Assembly (NCBI RefSeq): GCF_040954645.1
Contig: NC_092805.1
Location: forward strand, 76,106,564 to 76,170,563
DNA: 64,000 nt
DNA from: Diabrotica undecimpunctata
Lineage: Eukaryota; Arthropoda; Insecta; Coleoptera; Chrysomelidae
Direction: 5' to 3'
How positions within the stretch are numbered: position 1 is the stretch's first letter; each line of letters opens with the position of its first letter. Made by a program: the position numbers and the translations under genes. Positions 10,029 to 20,832 of the stretch are shown piece by piece. The notes under the pieces were generated by a model. That model was not told the DNA's origin and did not search any database. It saw nothing but the letters and a program-made list of their open reading frames with translations.

Positions 10029-11425
10029 TATAAATACGGGCATTAGTCTATCCTATTCTTTAAATCTCCTATTATTTTTTTATATCTGTTTTCCTCTTTT
10101 TTATCCTGAATTCCCCTTCCTTATTGCAATTTAAAAACTTGTATTAATTTATGGTTGTTATTGTTTTAGATTTACATTCAAGAATAAGTCTGTTAAGATG
10201 CATTGGCAGCAAAAACTAGACCTAACACCTAGATCTAAAAAACTATATAAAATAGCCCAGCGTACAAGAATAATTGCTAAACGCTTAAATAAAGAATTGG
10301 TAATGATAAAGAAACAAATAAATATGGCAAAAAACCTAGCAAATTTTCCCGGTTTTCAGAATGTAAATTCAACATCATATAATTTCATTCTAAGTAATTG
10401 ACATTACAAAAACTTTCACCAAAAGGAAGGAGCTTTACATTAGACGATAAAATTTTTGCCTTATCGGTTTTGAAACAAAGTCCAAAAGCATATAGAGTAC
10501 TGTGAAAAGTATTTGCATTACCATCTAGACGGACTCTTGTCCAGTTATTAAGAAGAATACCCTTTAACACTGGAATAAATCAAACATTTTTTGATTTATT
10601 GAAGGGGATTGTAGATAAGATGCAGGATATTGATAAATAATATACAATAATATTTGATGAAATGGCCAAAAGCCCAAGAAATTAATTTGAAAGTGGTGGC
10701 AACTGTGTGTGATCAAGGAGGACCGAATTGTGCTGCTATTAAAGAGCTATATAGACAGACAGAAAAAAATATGTTGCAGACAAAAAAGATAACAAATCAT
10801 TTGGATTCGAAATAAATGTACAAGAGGTGGTACCTATTTTTGATTCTTCACATATGTTGAAATGTATAAGGAACAACTTTTTTAAGTACAATGTTTCTTT
10901 CTCATGGAGATATGGTCAGCAAATAGCCAGTTGGGATCATATCACAAAATTATATACAATGGAGGATCATGATAATGATTACAAAATGTGCAATAAACTC
11001 ACTGAAGCGCATGTAAAAAATTTAAAAAAAAATGAAAGTTTCATTCGCAGCACAAATATTCAGTGGAAGAGTTGCTGCAGCAATGAAGATGTTAGCAACA
11101 CACAGTAAGTATATACTACTATACCCTGGCCGCTGAAAACATGGAATCCAAGGTCGCATGATCACTTAATGCAGGCATCGACAGGCGCTCGAAACTAGAC
11201 CTTATCGGAAACTGTTTACACCGTCATTATTTGTGTTATGATACTATAACTTAAATGTTTTATGTATCATGATTTGTGTTTCAGTTTCGCCGGCTGGTGA
11301 ATTTTGTGAAAATGTTTAAAATTAATGTACATCAATAACCTCTAAAAAACGGTATAAATATATTATAGCAACATTGTTAGTTCGTTTTTGTTGAGCGGTG
11401 TAAACGTGGGAAAAGTGATAACATA

Positions 11426-11861
11426 TTCATTCATTCATTTTGGCTTTACAACCCTGTGTGGGTCCTAGCCTCCCCAAGAATTTTTCTCCAGTCGTCCCTA
11501 TCCATCGCCTTCCTCCGCCAAGCACGTATTTCCATATTTCTCATGTCTTCATCGATGTTATCTAGGAATCTTGTTCTGGGTCTTCCTCTTCTTCTTTGAC
11601 CAATAGGTCTATCAAGGAGCGTTTTTCTAGCTGGGTCGGTTTGCTCCATCCGCATTACATGGCCTACCCACCTCAGACGTCCTATCTTTATGTGTTTTAC
11701 GATATCTGGTTCCTGGTATATCCTATAGAGTTCGAAGTTGTATCGTCTTCTCCAGACACCATTTTCATTTACCGCTCCATAGATGCGCCTTAGTATTTTT
11801 CTTTCGAAACATCCTAACATGTTTTCATTGCTTTTTGTTAAAGTCCAGGTTTCTGAACCAT
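11426..11861 (-). mobile_element. 5'-truncated RTE LINE fragment
   Basis: It is flanked by a perfect 14-bp target-site duplication, AAAGTGATAACATA (11,412-11,425 and 11,862-11,875). The low-coordinate end is a tail of ATGA units, preceded after about 10 nt by the ORF stop (TAA at 11,446). This is the same compact RTE 3' end as the copy at 6.4 kb. The insertion is a typical heavily 5'-truncated LINE. Confidence 0.85.
11446..11861 (-). pseudogene. RTE ORF2 C-terminal fragment
   Basis: About 138 codons of the tail downstream of the reverse transcriptase core, open to the stop at 11,446: YGSETWTLTKSNENMLGCFE, RKILRRIYGAVNENG, RRRYNFELYRIY, LRWVGHVMRM, GRPRTRFLDNIDEDM. It is clearly related to, but a different family from, the copy at 6.4-9.0 kb (many substitutions; ATGA tail rather than ATG). 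The RT catalytic core is absent, so it is a dead-on-arrival fragment. Confidence 0.85.
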
Positions 11862-13382
11862 AAAGTGATAACATAGGAAGAGGAATATTTAAGAGTACAT
11901 GCCATTCACATGATCATTCCATCTTTTCAGCGGCTCAACTATAGTAAAAGCAAGTCACTTAACGAAAAAATTAGGTATTAAAAGATAATTTACAATAAGT
12001 TATATCCTCCAATATTATATTTCCAGTAACATATGGTCTGAATTATTTTTAAAAGATTTGAATAGCTCCCTGTGTAAGCGTCAATTTTAAAATTTTTCAG
12101 GAAGCAAACAATAATCGTATTTAACAATTGTTTTTGAAAATATCAATTTTCTTTTTTTTTTGTTTTGCAGATTTTATGCATTTTCAATATTGTATTAAAA
12201 AGAAAATATTTTTAGAACTCTATAGGTTAGTGCATTAGAATTATTTTTTTATCATAAGACCACTGGTTAATAAATGGTGTTTGCAACATTCTTTTTATAA
12301 ACATTAATAAAACATTCATTCTGTAAAAATGTGTTAATTTTGTACTTGTCTATTTTAGGTTCTGATATGCCAAAGGAAGCTCTTCACACTGCAGAGTTTA
12401 TTTTATTTATGGACAAAGTTTTTGACAGTGTGATTGGAGCAAAAGTGTTACCGGAAGAGGGAAAACGACTAAGAGTAGCCGTTACTAATAGATCGGAACA
12501 TGAACATTTTTGGACAGAAGCAATAAAAGTATTTGAAACATTCAAATTTATAAATAGTAATCGTCAGCCTCCTGAACTGGATTCACACTATCAAAGCTTT
12601 AAAATATTTGTGGAACAAATTGAATAAAGATGGATTTAAATTTTTAGCAATAAGAAATTTAAATCAAGATCATCTAGAGAACTTCTTTGGATCCATTAGG
12701 TCTCATGGTATTAGGAATATCAATCCATCTTGCTATTCTTTTAAATCATTGATAATAAATAATTATGAAGCATCACATTCGCCATCTGCAAATTGTGAAA
12801 ATGATGGTTCAACTTCATTGTCAAATTTAAAAGCATTTTTAACAAAAACTCGTGAACCAGTTAGTGATGCTAAAAATATAATAATTCTAAATCAAATAAA
12901 CACTTTTCCAAATTTAAATGACATTGACAAAGGTAAATTAACATATATATCTGGATATGTAGCAAAAGAATTATTAAAAAAAATCAAAAGATGTAAAATA
13001 TGCAGGGCAGACCTAGTTGGAAAAAAAGATCTGAGTATAGCAGAATCTAGATTTATTGATGCAAGAACATATTGCTGCAATGCATTATTATATCCAAACT
13101 CTTCATATAATCAGTTAGTCATTAAATCAATACAGATTTTAATGGTAATTAATAATAATAAATATTAAAAGGAAAGACACCAAAAAGAACATATGCAGAC
13201 AGTATAAAACAATTGGCGCAAAAAAAAATATTTAAAGTTGATTTCATGTAATCGAATGAACTATCTTATATTAAAGTCGTCCCAGGAACGCAACTTACCA
13301 ATATTGTCAATATCATTTTAAAAGTCTTCTACTCTAAAATGTATAATATTGGTCTGAATTGTCAATATGATTGAGCCAGATA

Positions 13383-14926
13383 CACTTCTCCAAGAAATTA
13401 ACGCACCACTTCAATAAATCAATTTCATTTGTAAACAGGCAAAGAATAAAAAATTAAAATTCTCCAGATTTATTTTACATTTTATTAGTAATTATAACAA
13501 TTTGTCTAATCATCAGAAAATGTTGAAGTACAGGAGAAAAAAAAAATAAAACGGAAAATTCTAAATAAATAATGATAAGAAAAGTAAACTAAAATATGAA
13601 AAAAGTCTTAATAACGAGTGTATCCACCTCTACTACGTATAACAGCCTCACATCGTTGGCCTATATTTAAAATTAATTGCCGTATTTCATTTTGGTCTAG
13701 TTCTCTCCAAATCTGGATCAGCCTCTCTCCCACTTCCTGTAAGTTGTTTGGTTGGATCGGTGTCACTCTTAATCGCCTACCAAGGATATCCCAGAGATTT
13801 TCAATCGGATTTAAATCCGGACTAAGTGCTGGCCATTTCATAGTGTTAATTTCTACCTCTTCTAGATAATTTCTGACGATCTTTGCAGCGTGAGGTCTGG
13901 CATTATCTTGAATTAGTAAGAAATTTTCACCGATATAAGGAGCGAATGGTACTACATGTGGCTCCAGGATCTCCAATATGTACCTTTCAGCTGTAACAGT
14001 TCCATTTTGTATGACCACTAGGTCCGTACGTGCGGTCAAAGAAATACCACCCCACACCATAACGGATCCTCCACCAAAAAATGTGGTGTGTGAGAAGTTA
14101 CACTGAGCATATCGTTCGTTGGGTCGTCGCAACACACGAACACGTCTGTCGTTATTGTACAAACAAAATCGGGATTCATCAGTAAATAGCACTCGTTCCC
14201 AGTCAGCATCTAACCAATTAACGTGTTCTCTGGCAAAATGTAGTCTCCTCCTTTGATGCTCTGCAGTTAATAGAGGACTTCGGGAGGCAATCCTAGGTGT
14301 TAAGTTGTATTCCCTAAGTCGCTGGTGAACACTTTCAGTACTAATTTGTATAGCATGCACGTCTCAAAGCTGAATTTGTAGACTTCGGTGTGTTACAAAT
14401 CGTTGCTGAAGAGCAGAAATTCTTAAAAATCGATCTTGAATAGGGGTAGTTACCCGGTTTCGTCCTTGCCTCCTTGCCCTAGTCTGCGAGTATGATCCCC
14501 TGTTTCGAGGAATCTTTCTAACACCCGTGAGACGGATGTGTGGGACACACTAAACCGACGACCAATTCTTCGGTAACTCCAACTTTCTTCTAACAGTATC
14601 ACTGCTTGGACACGTTCATCTCGGGTTAAATTACGTGATTGACGCTCCATAATAAACATAATTAACAATAATCAATAATTAAACAGTAGCCGAATAAAAT
14701 TCATGAGTTTTTGGAAATTAGTATATTTATAGAATTAGTACATTTTTTGCTCCTTTTTGTTTTGTTGCAAAAAAAACTATAGCGATCAAACACAGTCAAT
14801 AAATATAGAGTGTACGAATAGCATATACAAGGGCTTGCAAAATATAACATTACAATGGAAATTTTTATTAACGCTAATAAAATATTTTAATATTTTAAAG
14901 TGGTGCGTTACTTTCTTGGAGAACTG
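13383..14926 (-). mobile_element. Tc1-type DNA transposon
   Basis: The element is 1,544 bp with about 29-bp terminal inverted repeats. The left end is CACTTCTCCAAGAAATTAAC and the right end in reverse is CAGTTCTCCAAGAAAGTAAC, both followed by GCACCACTT. The TA target duplication lies at 13,381-13,382 and 14,927-14,928. Length, TA duplication and a DD34E transposase place it in the Tc1 group of Tc1/mariner. The transposase is interrupted, so the copy is non-autonomous, although its ends look usable in trans. Confidence 0.9.
13608..14668 (-). pseudogene. Tc1 transposase (DD34E), frameshifted
   Basis: The N-terminal part (14,668-14,450) has the paired-like HTH: MERQSRNLTRDERVQAVILL, then SWSYRRIGRRFSVSHTSVSR. 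Around 14,350-14,460 the frame is broken by a shift and a stop. The catalytic part (14,360-13,608) is open for 250 codons. The acidic triad is visible as FTDESRF, LIQDNARPH and SPDLNPIENLWD, with 34 residues between the second Asp and the Glu, which defines DD34E. The usual Tc1 protein is about 340 residues, so nothing large is missing. Cut-and-paste transposition into TA sites is the family's reaction. One or two lesions near the linker inactivate this copy. Confidence 0.9.
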
Positions 14927-15109
14927 TAAAATTAAATTATTAGAAAAATTTTTTCACTAAGTAACAAAAACAAAATTTGTATTTTGAGAACGATTTCCGA
15001 AGTGGAAATTGAAACGTTAATAAACTTCTTTTTAACTTTATTGTGGCTTATTTCCCAACAAAATATTAATTAGTATTTCAAGTCACACAAGATTAATTTT
15101 TCTATTATA

Positions 15110-16150
15110 AAATAACAGTGGTTTATTTGTGAGCCTAGATATATGAACTCCCTTACTCCTTCGAAAGTATATTTTCCAACCATTAGATCTTCAGGTTTTT
15201 CTACTTGATTATTATTTTTGACCTTCATATACTCTTCATGTATATCATATATCTATTAGTGTTAACATGTAGTCCCTTTCTTTCTGCTGCTGCTTCCAAT
15301 GCTGTGAACGATTGAACCAGGTCCACCCTTCTTCTTGTTATGATATCAAGGTCGTCTGCATATGCTAGTATTTGTATACTCCCATTAATAATGGTCACTC
15401 TTGTTGTTATTCCGGATTCTCTAATAGCTTTCACTAAGAACAATCTTGAATACATGGCATGATAGGCTATCTCTCTGTCAACCTATTTGTGTCTGGAAAG
15501 TTCTTGATATTCCGTTCTGCACTATAACCTTACACTCAACTGTTGAGAGGGTTGCTTTCAGCAACCTCACTAAGTGTATTGGGATATTAAATTCTACCAT
15601 GGCTTTGTATAGTGCGTTTCAGTCTACATTTTCATAGGCACATCTAAAATATACATACAAATGATAAGTATCAATTCCATAATCATATGTTTTTTCTAAA
15701 GCTTGTCTTAAAAGGAATATTTGATGGATATTTTCCTGAAACCCACACTGATATTTTCCTATTATGCTTTCACAATATCGCGACAGTCGATTGTAAAGAA
15801 TGTAGGTCACATTTAGCAGGGTAATGCATCTCTACTTATCACAAACTGTTTAGTTCATTTTCTTGTGTATAGGTACAATTATACCTACGTTCCAGTATTC
15901 AGGTAGTTTCACCTGCCTCCATATCAGTTTTACTAGTCTACGTATACTATAGGTCAGATTTTTTGTGCCATGTTTTAAAAGTTAAGATGGTATGCCAACT
16001 AATCCAGGAGCTTTGTTTTCTTTCAGTTTTTGTATTGCTTTGATGACTTTTTCCTCTGTTAGGATATTATCTTTCTCTCTTTCATCTTCCATTTCTTCTA
16101 GCTGTATTTCTGCTTCTTGCAACCTCATCTCACTAATTTGCTTTAAAAAT
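15110..16150 (-). pseudogene. RTE LINE reverse-transcriptase relic
   Basis: Fragments in several minus-strand frames line up in RTE order. Highest coordinates give EEKVIKAIQKLKENKAPG (about 16,000-16,090), then a degraded thumb/finger region, YCESIIGKYQCGFQ and DTYHLYVYFRCAYENVD (15,619-15,810), the intact catalytic box ILAYADDLDIITRR (near 15,350), then KYTFEGVREFIYLGSQIN (about 15,130-15,180). Numerous stops and frameshifts separate them. It is a third RTE-type copy in the first 16 kb, also on the minus strand and much older than the other two. Confidence 0.75.
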
Positions 16151-16527
16151 TGTAAATAAATGGGATGTTAAATAAATTAAAATCATGAGCTATGTAAATT
16201 CATGATATGTTATTCAGTTATAGAATTTTATTATTAAATGATCAAAGTATATTATATCAATGTAATAAATATATTTTATATCTATTTTATCAGAAACAGC
16301 AAATAAATACACATATATTTAGAAAAAAAAATTGTATAATTTTTTTATATGTCCTTTTCCTTATAACCACATTTGACAGAAGAAATAATAAAAACTTATA
16401 TATTTTGCAACTTAAGAATATTATTAATATACTCACATTTCCAGTTTGTCTTGTTGCAAATAATTTATGAGTATTACTTACAAGCTTAATAAGTTATGAT
16501 ATTTTATTTTAATAATATTATATAGTC
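16151..16527. other. AT-rich, no gene seen
   Basis: Extremely A/T-rich sequence with an open plus-strand frame (16,207-16,470) whose product is Ile/Phe/Leu/Asn-rich and matches nothing I recognise. I regard that frame as a composition artefact. Confidence 0.4.
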
Positions 16528-16770
16528 AGTGATTTGGCAATATCTCTATTTGCTTTTTCATGAGTTTTGTAGGAGAGACGCAAAACTTTTTTTAGGGTCA
16601 CCTCCGGTTTTTATATGTAAGTTTGGACTTGTTTTATAGTAAATTCTATGACTTTACTACAAAACAAGTCAAAAAAATATCATATGAAAACAGGAGGTGA
16701 CTCTAAATAAAGTTTTTCGTCTCCCTACAAAACTTATGAAAAAGCAGATAGGTATTATCACATCACTCAC
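16528..16770. repeat. foldback MITE, about 243 bp
   Basis: The left arm (starting AGTGATTTGGCAATATCTC, then TTTGCTTTTTCATGAGTTTT) is repeated in reverse complement by the right arm ending ATCACATCACTCAC at 16,770. The arms are about 110-115 bp each with scattered mismatches and small indels, meeting at a short centre near 16,640. There is no coding capacity. Such long-hairpin elements are usually non-autonomous DNA transposons. I see no clear target duplication. Confidence 0.65.
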
Positions 16771-17157
16771 GATATATGAGATTATTCCATTGGAAAATAA
16801 TAAAATATTTTGAATTTCCCACTAAATTTTAATTAGTACCGAAATGACCCACCAGAAGCGCTAAAGGGATAAAGTTAATACTTGACCATTTGAATTTCCC
16901 GCCAAATGGTGATTAGTATTGGGCGCGTTCAGCAGACGGAGCAGCTACCGCTCCGCTACTTCCGAATCCATCGGTTAGCGCTGGACCAAATGTCATAAGT
17001 CAAAACCTGCTGGATTCCGCTACCGCTACCTTATCTGTCAATGTCAAATAATTTGTCATTTTAAAAATTAAATATTTTTGTTCTTTGTTTACGTTTGTCA
17101 GTAGATTGCCAATTTAGCTTGACTTTTAAATATTATTTAACTTTACGTCACATTCAT

Positions 17158-17580
17158 ATAATAGGAATATAGAAAGGAATGACATAATTAGAGTATTAGT
17201 GGAAGAACTTGCGGACGAGGAAAATATTATCCAGCTAATTGGAAATGTTGTGGATCAGTTGACACAAAATGAAGAATTAGAGCTAAATAATGTTGAGAGA
17301 GCTCAAGTGCCTCCTAATCAAAATTTTTATGAGGAAACCATTCACCAATAATATATGGGAGATCTTTTTGTAAAGCATTTTCGCATGAGTAGGGAATGTG
17401 ATGAAGTAGGTTTTAGTAAAGATTATTAGTTCTTTGAAAACTACATATAAATATTTTAGGTAATTACTCAGCAACTAGGAAATTTAGGAGTTATACCCAT
17501 TTCAATTCAATACCCTACAATTCCTTTAGATAAAAAGTGGAACATCTATTAATGTGGTGAAAAGGCAAATAGAATGATGA
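17158..17580 (+). pseudogene. Harbinger transposase N-terminal relic
   Basis: From 17,158 the plus strand reads about 55 codons (RNDIIRVLVEELADEENI, IIQLIGNVVDQLTQNEEL, VPPNQNFYEETIHQ), then a stop, then YMGDLFVKHFRMSRECDEV. After a gap it continues with VITQQLGNLGVIPISIQYP and TIPLDKKW. The pattern YMGDLFVKHFRMSR and later IPLDKK is the conserved N-terminal region of insect HARBI1-like transposases. The DDE nuclease domain is not seen downstream, so it is deleted or displaced. Its position 240 bp inside a terminal inverted repeat supports the assignment. Confidence 0.55.
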
Positions 17581-18396
17581 TACTTGTATATATTTTGGTT
17601 CATTAATATTTATGTTATATTTACAAACTTTTCTTATTTGGCTTATAAACACACTTTCCTCTGTAAAATAATTAATTTTAATAAAACAAAAGCTACTAAA
17701 AATATATCATTTTATTTACAACATTTTACAAGTTTTATTTACAGTGCTATAAATGTAGTTAATACAATAAACTGATTTGGAAGAAGAATATATGAATAGT
17801 ATGATTACAAAAAAAAAATAACATATACAGTCACAAAATAAGATAACAAATCAATTCAGAAAAAGTCACAAGGTATAATGGTATTAAGTTATCTAATGCA
17901 TGCAGATAATGTAACACTAAACACAATACAAAAGCTGAAGTCGAAAGTATTACAAAGTTGGATCAGAATTATCACTTTTGAAGGGGAAAACTGATAGATT
18001 AAAAATTTGGAGCTTCTTTGAAGAGTTAGCTAATAGAAGAGTTCTGGGAGTAAAGCTGTTATAAGAGTAATTGAATCTATGAAAAGAATATAAAAAGTTT
18101 GCACATACCTAGTTGCAATATTGGAGAATAATAAACAAATATTTTGGAGAGAAGTTTGAAGCAGGTGCACAGGCTGTTGATAATTTTAAATAGAACTATT
18201 AAGTCTCTTTGATTTCTATATACCTCAAGAGAAGTTCAGTATACATTCTAATGCAACATATTCACAGTATACATGCATCTATACAATGGCATGACAGAAA
18301 ATTGGACAGTCTTAAGTTTCAGTTTAGATGCAATGTAATAGGGGGACAAAACTGTAGACCAGTAAATGAAAAGGGATCTAACCATGGAGAAGGAGA
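17581..18396. other. non-coding interior of the Harbinger element
   Basis: AT-rich, with only short open frames lacking family signatures (for example 17,584-17,775 and 18,209-18,415). I see no gene. Confidence 0.4.
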
Positions 18397-18720
18397 TCAA
18401 ATAGCAGAGATGTAAGAAAAATCTTTGATGGTTCTCTTCACAAATCCAAGTAGCTTCATAGATTTCTGTATTGTTGTGGAAATGTGTGATTTATAGTTAG
18501 AGTCAAGGTTCACACCTAGATCCTTGGTTTCAAAAGTAGAATATATGGTTAAATTGTGTTTACTATATTCGAATATTATTGGGGGATGAGGAAGGTGCAA
18601 ATGAAAACTATGACATTTTGACGCATCCAAATACCATTTTGTGTGCTCCACTTAGAGGCGATCAATATCCTTTTGCAGACTTCGGCCTGGCATTTGTTTA
18701 TTTTAAAGCATTTTAAATCG
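18397..18720 (-). pseudogene. LINE reverse-transcriptase fragment (Jockey/CR1 type)
   Basis: The minus-strand frame reads TKWYLDASKCHSFHLHLPHP, PIIFEYSKHNLTIYSTFETK, DLGVNLDSNYKSHISTTI, MLGFVKRTIKDF-like. The block W-x-L-x-x-S-K-C-H, the DLGVxLDS motif and the GFVKRTxKDF segment lie just downstream of the FADD box in Jockey/CR1-group RTs. A continuation to about 18,710 reads LQKDIDRL. The catalytic box and everything else are missing, so it is a short relic inside the Harbinger element. Confidence 0.65.
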
Positions 18721-20536
18721 TTAGTAAATATATAGTAAATTTTCACTTACTTGGAAACAACATATTAGATAGTTGACAATTAGATTAAACATTACACACA
18801 ATTACCATCTAAATAAGGAAAGCTATATAGTGCCTGAAAGAAAGACTTTGATATGTAAGTAATAAAACCATCAACGAATTGAAACAATAATTACATCTAT
18901 AGGCATGATAACAACAGAACTAAAAAACCAGAAACAGAGAGGAATAACACCAGCTTTCAGAACAAACAATTACTTAAGCAAATATAATAAGCACCAGAGC
19001 CAACATAAAAAACATTTATACAGTGGGGTATAACAAACTTAATCAAAAACCCAACATACAATATTACATCTGTTAAACCGGTAGAACCTTAAACAAATGT
19101 ATACCAGAACACAAAAGAGCTTTCAACAACAAAAAACAGAGTCTACATGCACACTTCACCTTTTATATCATAATAATTCGTTTAGTGAACAATTTCAAAT
19201 CCTTATATTAAGAAATTTATGAACCCTCACACTGCACCATAGTGAAAAAAAAGGACCCTTCTGGCTGTATATCTTTTTAACTCTATATACACACAAAATT
19301 AAAATCTAAGTATATATCTACACATTTCTTTAAAAAAAACCTTAATTTGTGTTAGTTAGAGGTGAGAATCACTATATGATTCACGCAGCCTTGTTGACTG
19401 ATATCATATATTACAGCAGTGTGCATCACATGCCGATTCACACAAAAACAAGTCCATATGATTCATGCGACCGTGTTTATCAATGTAATATCGTTTATTA
19501 CAATTATATGTCCATTTCCACGATATAGGCCATTTTACAGAAAAATACAATTTTGCTCTAAATGAATATTATTTATTTCCAACTGTTAGCCCGTAGGTGT
19601 TTGTTGATTTCACTGTGTACTCTGTGCAATTCTTTATACTGTGAAAATGAGTTAAAAAAAAAACAAGAGAAACTAAATAGTGTAATGAAAACAATATTTT
19701 TTTAATATATAAAGTTTTTGTTAATTTCTTATTAAAATAACAATGTATTTAAATAATAGTTTTCGTTAAAAAATAAATATATAATAGTTGACTTAAGTAG
19801 TTTTTATCAGTAACCCACTTTTCAGGCTGTGAGAATCAAACATTGGTTCACATATTTCAGAGGCCAAATATAGTTTCTGTTGCTTACAGCCGTCTACGTT
19901 TAAACTGCATTAATGATACTTTGATATGAGAGACCACAATTGCTTCTCAGAGCTTTCATAATTTGTGATGTGTGAGCATTACAAATGCGTGTGTATTCGA
20001 TATTTGATTCTCGCGGCTGTAAAATCGTATTACCCGTGTATCACATTATGCTTCTCATGGCAGTGAGATGTATTAAAATATACAGATATAATTCTGAATG
20101 ACCAATTTGAGACATACAGCTTTCCCCTCCTTTATTTGTTCAGAGACTATAAAGTGTAAAGCAGACATTTGTTTGTCAATTGAGAAAGACAAAATGCTGC
20201 AATAGCTGTAGTGGGAAGAAATTATAATAAAAGTTATAGAGATGTAGAAAACAAAAGTTTTCAGAGTTTTCTTTTTAGATAACATTAACTATAAGTAATG
20301 ATCAATTTCGACGTAAACATTTTTAATAGCTAATATATGAAGTGAAAAGAAAGTATGAACAAAACATGAAGGAATGGAACCAAACATTTTTGTTATTAGG
20401 AAACAGCTGGAAAGGAATTAGAAATCCAATCAAGAAATACCTCTAAACAAGTTAAATAAATTCAATGGATATGTCCATATAATAAAGTAATATATGGCTG
20501 GAAGTAAAAACGTAAAAACAAAACAAACAAACACCT
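18721..20536. other. long non-coding stretch, nothing recognised
   Basis: About 1.8 kb of AT-rich sequence with many stops in all frames. Open frames such as 20,073-20,285 have biased composition and no motif. I saw no tRNA-like SINE head, satellite array or terminal repeat. It may be old Harbinger interior or unannotated repeat. Confidence 0.4.
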
Positions 20537-20779
20537 AACCCTCAATTTTCTTCTTCTTCTTCTTCTTCTTCTTTTTTTGGGCTATGTTCTAGACAATTTA
20601 CCCAGTTTACTTCGAGGGTAGACACTTTTTGTCTTGCTTCAGCAATCAGTGTCTACCTACACTTATGTCACTTATATTCTTCCTTTGTTTGTTTAGGGTT
20701 ATTCTACATGTATACTTGTGCTGGTTTTTTTTTCTTCACAGGCTAAAATATTAGTAATATAACACAACAAAGGTATAAA

Positions 20780-20828
20780 CTTTTCTCGCTCGGGGGTAGC
20801 GTCCAAGCTTTGCACACACCAGAAATGC
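20780..20828 (-). promoter_or_regulatory. conserved 3'-UTR segment with possible stem-loop, shared by both I-type LINEs
   Basis: CTTTTCTCGCTCGGGGGTAG (20,780 on) followed by CGTCCAA recurs in the second I-type element at 47,277-47,308 with few changes, although most of the two 3' UTRs is unalike. In both copies a GTAGC is followed about 25-40 nt later by GCTAC, which could pair. 3' UTR structures of LINEs can serve as the RT recognition site; that role is inferred here. Confidence 0.45.
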
Positions 20829-20832
20829 TACT

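Larger units (their letters stand above)
11124..11939. mobile_element. MITE-like element with imperfect terminal inverted repeats, itself interrupted
   Basis: The left end CCCTGGCCGCTGAAAACATGG and the reverse complement of the right end, GTTGAGCCGCTGAAAAGATG, share the core GCCGCTGAAAA-ATGGAAT. TATA lies on both sides (11,120-11,123 and 11,940-11,943), a possible target-site duplication. Without the RTE fragment inside it the element would be about 366 bp. It sits in the intron between two P-like transposase exons. The superfamily is not determined. Confidence 0.5.
9125..13168 (+). pseudogene. P-element/THAP9-like transposase gene with introns, decayed
   Basis: Exons I can follow: 9,125-9,209 (MDISTLKKKLSLGAKTTG, GTAAGT donor), about 9,744-9,857, about 10,171-11,105 (ending CACACA at a GTAAGT donor), and from 12,359 after TATTTTAG to 13,168. 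The large exon, with several stops and frameshifts, carries P-transposase blocks: FTLDDKIFALSVLKQSPKAY, LPSRRTLVQLL, INLKVVATVCDQGGPNCAA, VPIFDSSHMLKCIRNNFF and KVSFAAQIFSGRVAAAMKML. The last exons give KEALHTAEFILFMDKVFDSV, AIRNLNQDHLENFFGSIRSH, GKLTYISGYVAKELL and a C-x2-C pair. This order matches the P-element/THAP9 RNase H-like nuclease with its GTP-binding-type insertion. A THAP finger is not evident at the 5' end. Introns hold a foldback repeat (9.9 kb) and a MITE with a nested RTE (11.1-11.9 kb). It cannot encode an active enzyme. Confidence 0.8.

Noticed and set aside
16207..16470. 87-codon plus-strand frame
   Set aside because: Ile/Phe/Asn-rich product typical of random AT-rich DNA; no homology recognised.
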